Source: TMED109 sp002171375 (lineage in GTDB: Bacteria > Pseudomonadota > Alphaproteobacteria > TMED109). From it: DNA of 64,000 nt. Where the stretch lies: contig CBFHON010000003.1 in NCBI GenBank assembly GCA_965657505.1, forward strand, positions 124,001 to 188,000. The letters are read 5' to 3'. The notes beneath the pieces were generated by a model, which searched no databases, had not been told where the DNA came from, and saw only the letters and a list, made by a program, of their open reading frames with translations. Of this stretch, positions 9,871-18,504 are shown in pieces. The number at the start of each line of letters is the position of its first letter. The stretch's first letter is position 1. A program made the translations under genes and the position numbers.

Positions 9871-9883
9871 CCGGCCTTCGAAT
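9856..9883. promoter_or_regulatory. inverted repeat over the rpsL promoter start region
   Basis: ATTCGAA (9856-9862) and its exact inverse TTCGAAT (9877-9883) flank the -10 box, with arm centres 21 bases (two helical turns) apart. That geometry suits a dimeric regulator covering the -10 and +1 region. Seven-base arms in an A+T-rich gap could also arise by chance; no regulator can be named from the sequence. Confidence 0.35.
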
Positions 9884-9935
9884 TTATTATGTTTTTTTTA
9901 GGTAAATAGCCAATAAAAATTGATTGGAAATGTAG

Positions 9936-10307
9936 ATGCCGACCATAAACCAACTTGTAAGACTAGGACGTAAGATTCCTGTAAAAAGAAATAAAGTGCC
10001 AGCTTTAGAGGCTTGTCCTCAAAAAAGAGGAGTTTGTACTCGTGTCTATACAACTACACCTAAAAAACCAAATTCAGCTTTAAGGAAGGTGGCTCGAATT
10101 AGATTAACTAATGGATTTGAAGTTACTAGTTATATTCCAGGAGAGGGTCATAATTTACAAGAACACTCAGTAGTTATGATAAGAGGCGGAAGAGTTAAAG
10201 ACTTGCCTGGTGTAAGATATCACATCATTCGAGGCACATTAGATACGCAAGGTGTTTCTGATAGACGTCAACGACGTTCTAAATATGGTTCAAAAAGGCC
10301 TAAGTAG
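9936..10307 (+). CDS. rpsL: 30S ribosomal protein S12
   Basis: S12 lines the decoding centre and controls tRNA selection. The 123-residue product has PKKPNSALRK with Lys43 and the loop GGRVKDLPGVRYH with Lys88 and Asp89, the positions that set streptomycin response; all are wild type. Asp89 is the residue that RimO methylthiolates in E. coli. The start MPTINQLVRLGR is standard. It is the first gene of the str group, behind the promoter at 9842-9870. Confidence 0.98.
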   Translation: MPTINQLVRLGRKIPVKRNKVPALEACPQKRGVCTRVYTTTPKKPNSALRKVARIRLTNGFEVTSYIPGEGHNLQEHSVVMIRGGRVKDLPGVRYHIIRGTLDTQGVSDRRQRRSKYGSKRPK

Positions 10308-10316
10308 GGGAAAATA

Positions 10317-10787
10317 ATGTCAAGAAGACGTAAAGCTCAAAAACGTGAATTAATTCCAGATCCAAGATATGGAGATATAATAATTTCTAAATTTTCTAAT
10401 AGTCTAATGCAGCATGGAAGAAAAGCTATTTCTGAAAGATTGTTGTACGGCGCTTTAGAAAAAATAAAAGAGAAAACAGGCCAAGAATCTCTTAAAGTTT
10501 TTAAGGAAGCTATTGATAATGTTAAACCACAAATTGAGACAAGATCTCGAAGAGTTGGTGGCGCAACCTATCAAGTTCCTACAGAAGTTAGACCTGAAAG
10601 AAGACAGGCTCTTGCAATCAGATGGATAATAGGGGCAGCGAGAGGTAGGTCAGAAGCAACTATGTTGGAAAGACTTGCTAATGAACTTTTAGATGCATCC
10701 CAAAATCGTGGCGTAGCTATTAAAAAAAGAGAAGATACTTTAAAAATGGCAGAAGCAAATAGAGCATTTGCTCATTATAGATGGTAA
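10317..10787 (+). CDS. rpsG: 30S ribosomal protein S7
   Basis: S7 starts assembly of the 30S head and sits next to the E and P sites. The 156-residue length is typical; visible family motifs are DPRYGD, SRRVGGATYQVPTEV and the C-terminal AHYRW. The AGGGG ribosome site (10306-10310) overlaps the rpsL stop codon, so the two genes are probably translationally coupled. In E. coli S7 represses this operon by binding the rpsL-rpsG junction; only 9 bases separate the genes here, which leaves little room for the same RNA target. Confidence 0.98.
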   Translation: MSRRRKAQKRELIPDPRYGDIIISKFSNSLMQHGRKAISERLLYGALEKIKEKTGQESLKVFKEAIDNVKPQIETRSRRVGGATYQVPTEVRPERRQALAIRWIIGAARGRSEATMLERLANELLDASQNRGVAIKKREDTLKMAEANRAFAHYRW

Positions 10788-10804
10788 TATAGGGATTTAA
10801 TAGA

Positions 10805-12880
10805 ATGGCACGAACAACTCCGATAAGTCGATATAGAAACATAGGAATTATGGCGCATATTGATGCTGGAAAAACAACAACTACAGAAAGAGTCCTTTAC
10901 TATACTGGTAAATCTCATAAAATTGGTGAAGTTCATGATGGTGCTGCTACTATGGATTGGATGGAGCAGGAGCAGGAAAGAGGAATTACAATAACTTCGG
11001 CTGCAACTACTGCTTTTTGGAAAGATCACAGGATAAATATTATAGATACTCCTGGGCATGTAGACTTTACTATTGAAGTTGAGAGGTCTTTAAGAGTTTT
11101 AGATGGTGCTGTATGTGTATTTGATTCAGTTGCAGGAGTAGAACCTCAATCAGAGACTGTTTGGAGGCAAGCAGATAAATATGATGTTCCTCGAATGTGT
11201 TTTGTTAATAAAATGGATAGAACTGGAGCAGATTTCTTTCGTTGTGTAGATATGATGAAAACTAGATTAGGTGCTAAACCTTTAGTAATTCAGCTTCCTT
11301 TAGGTGCTGAGTCTGATTTTTTAGGTTTAATAGATTTATTAGAAATGAAACAACTCAGATGGAAAGATGAAAGTTTAGGAGCAGAATTTGTTATTGAAGA
11401 TATCAATGATGCTTTATTAGATGATGCTAAGAAATGGCGTGAACAAATGATTGAGTTAGCTGTTGAGCAAGATGATACAGCTATGGAAGCGTATTTAGAT
11501 GGTAATGAGCCAGATATAGAAACTTTAAAAAAATGTATTAGAAAAGGTACTTTAAGTAGTTCTTTTGTTCCTGTTTTATGTGGATCAGCTTTTAAAAACA
11601 AAGGTGTTCAACCAATGTTAGATGCTGTTATTGACTTTCTTCCTTCTCCTGAGGACTTGCCTCCTGTTAAGGGTATAAATCCATCTGACGACTCTGAGAT
11701 GAATAGGGAATTAAGTGATGATGTTCCATTTTCTGCTCTGGCTTTTAAAATTATGAACGATCCTTTTGTGGGTTCATTAACATTCTGTAGGGTTTACTCT
11801 GGAGTAGTGGAGGCTGGTACTACAGTATTTAATACTGTTAAAGAAAATAAAGAAAGAATTGGTAGAATGCTATTAATGCATGCAAACCATCGAGAGGATG
11901 TTAAAGAAGCGCGTTCAGGAGATATAATTGCTATTGCAGGTTTAAAAAATGTAACCACCGGTGATACTTTATGTGAGTCTTCCAAACCTATTATATTAGA
12001 AAGAATGGAATTTCCCGATCCAGTTATAGAAGTGGCAGTAGAGCCTAAAACAAAAGCAGATCAAGAAAAAATGGGTGTCGCTTTGGGAAGATTGGCTGCG
12101 GAAGACCCTTCATTTAGGGTAACTTCGGATCATGATAGTGGGCAAACAATTATAAAAGGTATGGGTGAGTTACATTTAGATATTTTAGTTGATAGAATGA
12201 AAAGGGAATTTAAGGTTGAGGCTAACGTAGGAGCTCCTCAGGTAGCATATAGGGAAACTATTACTACTGAGGCAGATATTGACTATACACATAAAAAGCA
12301 AAGTGGTGGCGCTGGTCAATTTGCTAGAGTTAAAATGGTTATAAAACCAGGTGAACCAGGCTGTGGGTTAGATTTTGAAAATACAGTTGTAGGAGGAAAT
12401 ATTCCAAAAGAATATATACCTGGTGTAGAAAAAGGCGTTGGTGCTGCGATGACTTTTGGAGTGGTTGCTGGGTTTCCTGTAACTGATGTGAAAGTAGTTT
12501 TATATGATGGGGCATACCATGATGTGGATTCAAGTGTAATGGCATTTGAATTAGCTGGTAGAGCTGGTTTTAGAGAAGGTTTACAAAAAGCCGGACCAAA
12601 ACTATTAGAACCAGTAATGAGAGTTGAGGTAGTTACTCCAGAAGAATTTGTTGGAGATGTTATAGGAGATTTAAATAGTAGAAGAGGTCAAGTTCAAGGT
12701 ATGGAGCCACAAGGTGTTAATACTTTAGTTAAATCTATGGTTCCTCTAGCAACAATGTTTGGATATGTTAATAATTTACGATCATTAACTCAGGGTAGAG
12801 CAAGTTATTCAATGTTTTTCGAAAAATATGAACAATGCCCCGAAATGATCGCTGAAGAAGTTAAAAAGAAAATGGCTTAA
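10805..12880 (+). CDS. fusA: translation elongation factor G
   Basis: EF-G is the GTPase that moves tRNA and mRNA through the ribosome. The 691-residue product carries the G1 loop AHIDAGKT (17-24), the G2 segment ERGITITSA, G3 DTPGHVDF and G4 NKMDRTGAD, followed by domains II-V including GMGELHLDI and the C-terminal GYVNNLRSLTQGRASYSM. Length and order match bacterial EF-G1. An AGGGA site lies 9 bases before the ATG. It sits between rpsG and tuf, the usual str order. Confidence 0.98.
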   Translation: MARTTPISRYRNIGIMAHIDAGKTTTTERVLYYTGKSHKIGEVHDGAATMDWMEQEQERGITITSAATTAFWKDHRINIIDTPGHVDFTIEVERSLRVLDGAVCVFDSVAGVEPQSETVWRQADKYDVPRMCFVNKMDRTGADFFRCVDMMKTRLGAKPLVIQLPLGAESDFLGLIDLLEMKQLRWKDESLGAEFVIEDINDALLDDAKKWREQMIELAVEQDDTAMEAYLDGNEPDIETLKKCIRKGTLSSSFVPVLCGSAFKNKGVQPMLDAVIDFLPSPEDLPPVKGINPSDDSEMNRELSDDVPFSALAFKIMNDPFVGSLTFCRVYSGVVEAGTTVFNTVKENKERIGRMLLMHANHREDVKEARSGDIIAIAGLKNVTTGDTLCESSKPIILERMEFPDPVIEVAVEPKTKADQEKMGVALGRLAAEDPSFRVTSDHDSGQTIIKGMGELHLDILVDRMKREFKVEANVGAPQVAYRETITTEADIDYTHKKQSGGAGQFARVKMVIKPGEPGCGLDFENTVVGGNIPKEYIPGVEKGVGAAMTFGVVAGFPVTDVKVVLYDGAYHDVDSSVMAFELAGRAGFREGLQKAGPKLLEPVMRVEVVTPEEFVGDVIGDLNSRRGQVQGMEPQGVNTLVKSMVPLATMFGYVNNLRSLTQGRASYSMFFEKYEQCPEMIAEEVKKKMA

Positions 12881-12910
12881 TTATAGTAATTAAAGGACGG
12901 AGATAAGAGA

Positions 12911-14101
12911 ATGGCTAAAGAAAAATTTGAGCGTAATAAACCCCATGTAAATATAGGCACAGTCGGCCATGTTGATCATGGAAAAACAACGTTAACTGCT
13001 GCTATCACTAAAGTGATGTCTGAGGCATCAGGTGGTGATGCTATAGCATACGATGATATTGATAAAGCTCCAGAAGAGAGAGAGCGTGGTATTACAATTA
13101 ATACTGCCCACGTTGAATATGAAACAGCTGAACGTCATTACGCCCATGTTGACTGTCCTGGTCACGCAGATTATGTAAAAAATATGATTACAGGTGCTGC
13201 GCAAATGGATGGAGGTATTCTTGTTGTTTCTGCATCTGATGGTCCTATGCCACAAACTAGAGAACATATTCTTCTTGCGAGACAAGTTGGTGTTCCAGCT
13301 CTTTGTGTATTTTTAAATAAATGTGACCAAGTAGATGACCCAGAGTTAATGGAACTTGTTGAAATGGAAATACGTGAACTTTTAACGCAGTATGAATTTC
13401 CAGGTGATGATATTCCTATCATCAAAGGTTCGGCTTTAAAAGCTTTAGAAGGAGATACTAGTGACATAGGTGTTCCAGCTATTGTAGAACTTATGAAGCA
13501 AGTTGATGCATATATTCCAAAACCAGACCGTCCAGTAGATATGCCGTTCTTATTACCTATAGAAGATGTTTTTTCTATTTCAGGTAGAGGTACTGTTGTA
13601 ACCGGTCGTGTTGAACGTGGTGTAATAAACGTAGGAGATGAAATAGAAATTTCAGGTATACGTGAAACATCCAAAACAACTTGTACTGGTGTAGAAATGT
13701 TCCGTAAACTTCTTGATAGAGGAGAAGCGGGTGATAATGTTGGTGTTTTATTACGTGGTGTTGAAAGAGATGGTGTTGAGCGTGGTCAAGTATTAGCAAA
13801 ACCAGGATCAATTAAACCTCATACTAAATTTATGGCAGAAACATATATTTTGAAAAAAGAAGAAGGTGGAAGACATACACCATTTTTTGCAAATTATAGG
13901 CCACAGTTCTATTTTAGAACAACAGATGTAACTGGAACTATTGCACTTCCAAGTGGAACTGAAATGGTGATGCCAGGAGATAACATACAATTTGAAGTGA
14001 ACTTAGGTGCTCCAATTGCAATGGAAGAAGGATTAAGATTTGCAATAAGAGAAGGTGGAAGAACAGTAGGTGCAGGGGTTGTATCTAAGATTATTGAGTA
14101 A
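12911..14101 (+). CDS. tuf: translation elongation factor Tu
   Basis: EF-Tu brings aminoacyl-tRNA to the ribosome. The 396 residues include GHVDHGKT (19-26), the switch region ERGITINTAHVEYET, DCPGHADY and NKCDQVDD, then the two beta-barrel domains; kirromycin- and tRNA-contact segments look intact. Arg codon use is uneven: CGT is frequent up to about 13785, while the last part uses only AGA or AGG. CGT-rich use is common in very highly expressed genes. The gene directly precedes the S10 group with only 24 bases between, so no long L4-type leader is present. Confidence 0.98.
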   Translation: MAKEKFERNKPHVNIGTVGHVDHGKTTLTAAITKVMSEASGGDAIAYDDIDKAPEERERGITINTAHVEYETAERHYAHVDCPGHADYVKNMITGAAQMDGGILVVSASDGPMPQTREHILLARQVGVPALCVFLNKCDQVDDPELMELVEMEIRELLTQYEFPGDDIPIIKGSALKALEGDTSDIGVPAIVELMKQVDAYIPKPDRPVDMPFLLPIEDVFSISGRGTVVTGRVERGVINVGDEIEISGIRETSKTTCTGVEMFRKLLDRGEAGDNVGVLLRGVERDGVERGQVLAKPGSIKPHTKFMAETYILKKEEGGRHTPFFANYRPQFYFRTTDVTGTIALPSGTEMVMPGDNIQFEVNLGAPIAMEEGLRFAIREGGRTVGAGVVSKIIE

Positions 14102-14125
14102 ATTAGAAAAAAGGGTAGATAGTAA

Positions 14126-14440
14126 ATGGCATTAGAACATCAAAATATAAGAATAAGGCTAAAAGCTTTTGATCATCGCGTTTTAGACGTTTCTACGGTA
14201 GAAATTGTAAATACTGCTAGAAGAACGGGTGCTAGTGTTCGTGGTCCAATTCCGTTACCTACTAAATTCGAAAGATATACAGTTAACCGTTCCCCGCACG
14301 TAGATAAAAAATCTAGAGAACAGTTTGAAATAAGAACACATAAAAGGTTATTAGATATAGTTGATCCTACTCCGCAAACAGTTGATGCTTTGATGAAGTT
14401 AGATCTTGCTGCTGGTGTTGATGTAGAAATTAAACTATAG
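14126..14440 (+). CDS. rpsJ: 30S ribosomal protein S10 (NusE)
   Basis: S10 is part of the 30S head and, as NusE, links NusB, NusG and the polymerase during antitermination. The product has 104 residues, with IRIRLKAFDHRVLD at the start and GPIPLPTKFERYTVNRSPH in the loop that enters the ribosome. It opens the S10 group, directly after tuf, and is followed by rplC after 20 bases. Confidence 0.98.
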   Translation: MALEHQNIRIRLKAFDHRVLDVSTVEIVNTARRTGASVRGPIPLPTKFERYTVNRSPHVDKKSREQFEIRTHKRLLDIVDPTPQTVDALMKLDLAAGVDVEIKL

Positions 14441-14460
14441 GATTTGTAAGGATTAAAATT

Positions 14461-15354
14461 ATGCGCTCGGGATTAATTGTAAAAAAAGTAGGTATGACGA
14501 GATTATATTTAGAAGATGGAACTCATGTGCCTGTTACCGTTTTGAGCCTCAAAGATTGTCAGGTGATTGCTAATCAATCTATAGAAAAGAATGGTTATAA
14601 TTCTATAACATTAGCAACTGGTGAGGCTAAACCTAAAAATACAAATAAATCACAAAGAGAGGCTTTTGCAAAGATAAAAGTAACGCCTAAGAAAAGACAG
14701 ATGGAATTTCGAGTTAGCGAAGAAAATATGGTACCAATTGGTTCTGAATTAGGGGCTAATCATTTTGTAGTAGGTCAATATGTAGATGCAACCGGTATTA
14801 CGATAGGTAAAGGTTTTGCAGGAGCAATGAAGAGACATAATTTTGGAGGTCTTAGAGCTTCTCATGGAGTATCTATTTCTCATAGAAGTCATGGTTCTAC
14901 GGGAAATAGTCAAGATCCTGGAAGAGTGTTTAAAGGAAAAAAAATGGCAGGACAAATGGGAAATAGACAAAGAACAATTCAGAATTTACAGGTAGTAGCT
15001 GCCGATGAAGAAAGAGGTTTAATTTTTATAAAAGGTGGACTACCGGGTTCTAAGGGTTCATGGGTAAGTCTTAAAGATGCAGTAAAAAAAGCACTACCTT
15101 CAGAGGCACCATATCCGGCAGGTATAAAAGGAGCTAATAACGTAAAAATTGATGATCAAAATTCAAAAGTAGAAGAAAAAAGTGTAAAAGAAGAAACAGC
15201 TAAATTAGATGAGTCAGTAGCAGAAACGTCGGCAAAAGAAACAGTAAAAGCAGAATCCCAGGTGGAAAAAGTAGTAACAGAAACACCTGCACATGAAACT
15301 CCAACTTCAGAAGTTTCAGCAAACGCTGAAGATAATAAGAAAAAAGAGGATTAA
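14461..15354 (+). CDS. rplC: 50S ribosomal protein L3 with long charged C-terminal tail
   Basis: L3 is an early assembly protein reaching toward the peptidyl transferase centre. The conserved core covers residues 1 to about 225 and includes GFAGAMKRHNFGG and DPGRVFKGKKMAGQMG; Gln151 corresponds to the glutamine methylated by PrmB in E. coli. The product has 297 residues against about 210 in E. coli. Residues 231-297 form a low-complexity tail rich in Glu, Lys, Ala, Ser, Thr and Val, probably disordered. Modest tails occur in other Alphaproteobacteria; this one looks long. rplD starts 2 bases after the stop. Confidence 0.97.
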   Translation: MRSGLIVKKVGMTRLYLEDGTHVPVTVLSLKDCQVIANQSIEKNGYNSITLATGEAKPKNTNKSQREAFAKIKVTPKKRQMEFRVSEENMVPIGSELGANHFVVGQYVDATGITIGKGFAGAMKRHNFGGLRASHGVSISHRSHGSTGNSQDPGRVFKGKKMAGQMGNRQRTIQNLQVVAADEERGLIFIKGGLPGSKGSWVSLKDAVKKALPSEAPYPAGIKGANNVKIDDQNSKVEEKSVKEETAKLDESVAETSAKETVKAESQVEKVVTETPAHETPTSEVSANAEDNKKKED

Positions 15355-15356
15355 AA

Positions 15357-16019
15357 ATGAAACTAGATGTTTTAACTATAGATAATAAAAAATCCTCTGT
15401 TTTAGAGTTAAATAAAGAAGTTTTTGAAGCAGATGTAAGATCTGATATTTTACATAGAATGGTTAACTGGCAATTAGCCAAGAGAAGGTCAGGTACTAGA
15501 AAGACACAAGAAAGAAGTGAAGTAACTGGTTCTAGAGCAAAAATTGTAAGACAAAAAGGTTCTGGAGGGGCGCGACATGGAGATAAAAAAGTTTCACAGT
15601 ATAGAGGTGGTGGAGTAGCTCATGGTCCAAGGGTAAGAAGTCATGAGCACAAATTACCTAGAAAAGTTAGAAATATGGCTATGAGATGTGCATTATCATC
15701 AAAATTGAAAGATGGTAATTTGATAGTATTAAATGATATAACTTTTTCTTCTATGAAAACAAAACTTCTTCAGCAATCCCTTAATAAGCTGCCATTAGGA
15801 AAATCTGCTTTATTTGTTGCAGGAGAAGAAATAGATCAAAATTTTAATAAAGCGCTAAGTAATATACCTATGCATGATATTGTACCAATACAAGGGGCTA
15901 ATGTTTATGATATACTGAAAAGAGAAACTTTAGTATTATGTAAAACTTCAGTTGAAGCTCTAGTTAACAGATTAACTGTCAATAAAGTAAAAACTAAAAT
16001 AGTTAAGGAGAAAAAATAA
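15357..16019 (+). CDS. rplD: 50S ribosomal protein L4
   Basis: L4 lines the peptide exit tunnel. The 220-residue product shows the tunnel-loop segment with RSGTRKTQERSEVTGS and the Gly-rich QKGSGGARHGDKK, preceded by the N-terminal V-x-NKEVF region. Its stop codon overlaps the rplW start by one base (TAATG), a sign of translational coupling. In E. coli L4 represses the S10 operon through the leader; no such leader is visible here. Confidence 0.97.
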   Translation: MKLDVLTIDNKKSSVLELNKEVFEADVRSDILHRMVNWQLAKRRSGTRKTQERSEVTGSRAKIVRQKGSGGARHGDKKVSQYRGGGVAHGPRVRSHEHKLPRKVRNMAMRCALSSKLKDGNLIVLNDITFSSMKTKLLQQSLNKLPLGKSALFVAGEEIDQNFNKALSNIPMHDIVPIQGANVYDILKRETLVLCKTSVEALVNRLTVNKVKTKIVKEKK

Positions 16020-16318
16020 TGGCAGCTCCTAAACCAAAAGATTTTGACGTAATTGTTTCCCCTATAATAACTGAGAAAGCTACAAGGATATTAGAAAACA
16101 ACCAAGTAGTCTTTAAAGTTGCACCTAATGCTACAAAACCGCAAATTAAAATAGCTGTAGAAGCACTATTTGGAGTAAAGGTAGTTGGAGTTAATACAGT
16201 AAATATAAAAGGTAAGAATAAAGTATTTAAAGGAATTAAGGGTAAAAGAGCAGCTATAAGAAAAGCAATGGTAACTTTAGCAGAAGGTCAAACTATTGAC
16301 CTTTCCAGTGGAGTATAA
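16019..16318 (+). CDS. rplW: 50S ribosomal protein L23
   Basis: L23 surrounds the exit of the peptide tunnel and docks trigger factor and SRP. The 99-residue product contains IISPIITEKAT-like residues (VSPIITEKATRI) near the N-terminus and a basic loop rich in Lys and Gly (VNIKGKNKVFKG) that contacts rRNA. It overlaps rplD by one base, and rplB follows after 2 bases. Confidence 0.97.
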   Translation: MAAPKPKDFDVIVSPIITEKATRILENNQVVFKVAPNATKPQIKIAVEALFGVKVVGVNTVNIKGKNKVFKGIKGKRAAIRKAMVTLAEGQTIDLSSGV

Positions 16319-16320
16319 AT

Positions 16321-17145
16321 ATGGCATTAAAACAATATAAACCTACTTCACCTTCCAGAAGGCAGCTTGTTACAATTGATAGATCTGATTTATATACAGG
16401 CGGTCCTTTGAAATCTCTTACTCACGGGCAGAGTAAATCTGGTGGAAGAAATAACACTGGAAGGATTACTGCATGGCAGAGAGGCGGTGGCCATAAGAGA
16501 AGATATAGAATTATAGATTTTAAGAGAATACATGATAATATGGAAGCGGTAGTAGAAAGAATTGAATATGATCCTAATAGGTCCTCTTTTATTGCGTTGA
16601 TAAAATACAGCGATGATAAATTAACCTATATTATTGCTCCACAAAAATTAGGTGTAGGTGATAAAGTTATAAGTGGAGAGAAAGTGGATATAAAACCAGG
16701 AAATGTTATGCCACTGAAGAATATGCCAATGGGTACTATTATTCATAATATAGAGTTAAAAATTGGAAAGGGTGGACAAATTGCAAGGTCTGCAGGTGCT
16801 TATGCTCAATTAGTTGGTAAAGACAGAGGTTACGCAATAATAAAGTTACAGTCAGGTGAGCAAAGATTAGTTAGAGGAGAATGTAGAGCGGCAGTTGGTT
16901 CTGTTTCAAACCCTGATCATCAAAATATTAATTTAGGAAAAGCTGGAAGATCAAGGTGGTTAGGAAGAAGGCCTAATGTAAGAGGCGTAGTTATGAATCC
17001 TGTAGATCATCCGCATGGTGGTGGAGAAGGAAGAACTTCAGGAGGAAGACATCCAGTAACTCCGTGGGGAGTGTCTACTAAAGGTAAAAGAACTAGAACT
17101 AATAAAAGAACAGATAATCTAATTTTAAAGAAAAGATATAAGTAG
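16321..17145 (+). CDS. rplB: 50S ribosomal protein L2
   Basis: L2 is needed for subunit joining and peptidyl transfer. The 274 residues include GRNNTGRITAWQRGGGHKR in the N-terminal tail and the highly conserved C-terminal NPVDHPHGGGEGR with the catalytic-centre-proximal histidine, then HPVTPWG. Length is normal. Its TAG stop is joined to the AGGGGG ribosome site of rpsS. Confidence 0.98.
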   Translation: MALKQYKPTSPSRRQLVTIDRSDLYTGGPLKSLTHGQSKSGGRNNTGRITAWQRGGGHKRRYRIIDFKRIHDNMEAVVERIEYDPNRSSFIALIKYSDDKLTYIIAPQKLGVGDKVISGEKVDIKPGNVMPLKNMPMGTIIHNIELKIGKGGQIARSAGAYAQLVGKDRGYAIIKLQSGEQRLVRGECRAAVGSVSNPDHQNINLGKAGRSRWLGRRPNVRGVVMNPVDHPHGGGEGRTSGGRHPVTPWGVSTKGKRTRTNKRTDNLILKKRYK

Positions 17146-17159
17146 GGGGTTAATGAGTC

Positions 17160-17438
17160 GTGTCTAGATCAATATGGAAGGGGCCATTTGTAGATGGTCA
17201 TTTATTAAAAAAAATTCAAGAAGCAGCTAAGACTGGTTCACGTACAGCAATTAAAACTTGGTCAAGACGATCCACTATACTACCTCAATTTGTTGGCTTA
17301 AATCTAGCAGTGCATAACGGTAAAAAATTTATACCTGTATTTATTACAGAAGAAATGGTAGGTCAAAAGTTAGGAGAATATGCTCCGACAAGAACATACT
17401 ATGGACACACGGCTGATAAGAAAGTTAAAAAGGGTTAA
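17160..17438 (+). CDS. rpsS: 30S ribosomal protein S19, GTG start
   Basis: S19 lies in the 30S head and contacts the central bridge to the 50S. The 92-residue product starts MSRSIWKGPFVDGHLLKK, the classic N-terminus, but the codon is GTG. The AGGGGG site (17144-17149) is 10 bases upstream. An ATG at 17153 is out of frame and stops after four codons (Met-Ser-Arg-Val), so the GTG lies inside this tiny reading frame. Protein similarity decides the GTG start. Confidence 0.97.
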   Translation: MSRSIWKGPFVDGHLLKKIQEAAKTGSRTAIKTWSRRSTILPQFVGLNLAVHNGKKFIPVFITEEMVGQKLGEYAPTRTYYGHTADKKVKKG

Positions 17439-17440
17439 AA

Positions 17441-17821
17441 ATGGGTAAAGCAAGTAGAAAAAGACATTTGCCGGATAATAGTGCAATGGCACTTGATAGA
17501 TCTGTTCGTTCAAGTGCTCAGAAACTTAACTTAGTTGCCGAAAGCATAAGAGGAATGGATGCTTCTAAGGCTCTAATTCAATTACAATTTTCTAAGAAAC
17601 GTATAGCTGCTGACGTTAAAAAAGTTTTACAATCAGCAATAGCAAATGCAGAAAATAATCATAATTTAGATATAGATAAATTAATAGTGTCAGAAGCATA
17701 TGTTGGTAAAGCACTAGTAATGAAAAGATTTAGACCAAGAGCTAGAGGTAGAGGGGGTAAGATACTTAAACCTATCAGCAATTTAACAGTAATCGTTAGA
17801 GAAAATCAGGAGGAAGCATAA
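17441..17821 (+). CDS. rplV: 50S ribosomal protein L22
   Basis: L22 lines the exit tunnel through a long beta-hairpin. The 126-residue product has the N-terminal segment with VRSSAQKLNLVAESIRGM and the hairpin tip region MKRFRPRARGRGGKILKP, where macrolide-resistance changes occur in other bacteria; no such deletion is seen. The stop overlaps the start of rpsC by one base. Confidence 0.97.
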   Translation: MGKASRKRHLPDNSAMALDRSVRSSAQKLNLVAESIRGMDASKALIQLQFSKKRIAADVKKVLQSAIANAENNHNLDIDKLIVSEAYVGKALVMKRFRPRARGRGGKILKPISNLTVIVRENQEEA

Positions 17822-18504
17822 TGGGTCAGAAAGTAAACCCTATAGGTCTAAGAGTAGGAATAAATAGAACATGGGACTCGAGGTGGTATGCTAAGGGTAA
17901 TTCTTACACAAAATTACTTGGTGAAGACCTTAATATTAAATCTTTTCTTAAAGAAAAATTAAAGAGTGCTGCTGTAAGTAGAATTACTGTTGAAAGACCA
18001 GCAAAAGTTGCAAGAGTAACAATTTATTCTGCAAGGCCAGGAATAATAATAGGAAGAAAAGGTGCAGAAATAGAAGTATTAAAAACTAAATTAGCTGCTA
18101 TGACAGAAGGTGATGTTCAACTGAATATAGTTGAAATTAAAAAGCCTGATATAGAAGCACAATTAGTAGCTGAAAATGTAGCTGAGCAATTAGTGAAAAG
18201 AATAGCATTCAGAAGAGCTATGAAAAGAGCTGTTCAGTCTGCTATGAGACAAGGGGCTTTAGGAATTAGGATAAATGCTGGCGGAAGATTAGGTGGAGCT
18301 GAGATAGCTAGAATAGAATGGTATAGAGAAGGAAGAGTTCCTCTGCATACACTAAGAGCAGATATTGATTATGGTGTAGCTACTGCTGCAACTGCTTATG
18401 GAAACTGTGGAATTAAAGTATGGATATTTAGAGGAGAATTAATGTCACATGATCCTATGGCTATGGAGAATGCAAGAAGTTCACAACAGGGAGCGCCAAG
18501 ATAA
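17821..18504 (+). CDS. rpsC: 30S ribosomal protein S3
   Basis: S3 is at the mRNA entry tunnel and contributes helicase activity. The 227 residues start MGQKVNPIGLRVGINRTWDS and include a KH domain with the loop IIIGRKGAEI, then the C-terminal domain with GALGIRINAGGRLGGAEIAR. It overlaps rplV at the start and rplP at the stop by one base each, so the three genes are likely coupled in translation. Confidence 0.98.
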   Translation: MGQKVNPIGLRVGINRTWDSRWYAKGNSYTKLLGEDLNIKSFLKEKLKSAAVSRITVERPAKVARVTIYSARPGIIIGRKGAEIEVLKTKLAAMTEGDVQLNIVEIKKPDIEAQLVAENVAEQLVKRIAFRRAMKRAVQSAMRQGALGIRINAGGRLGGAEIARIEWYREGRVPLHTLRADIDYGVATAATAYGNCGIKVWIFRGELMSHDPMAMENARSSQQGAPR

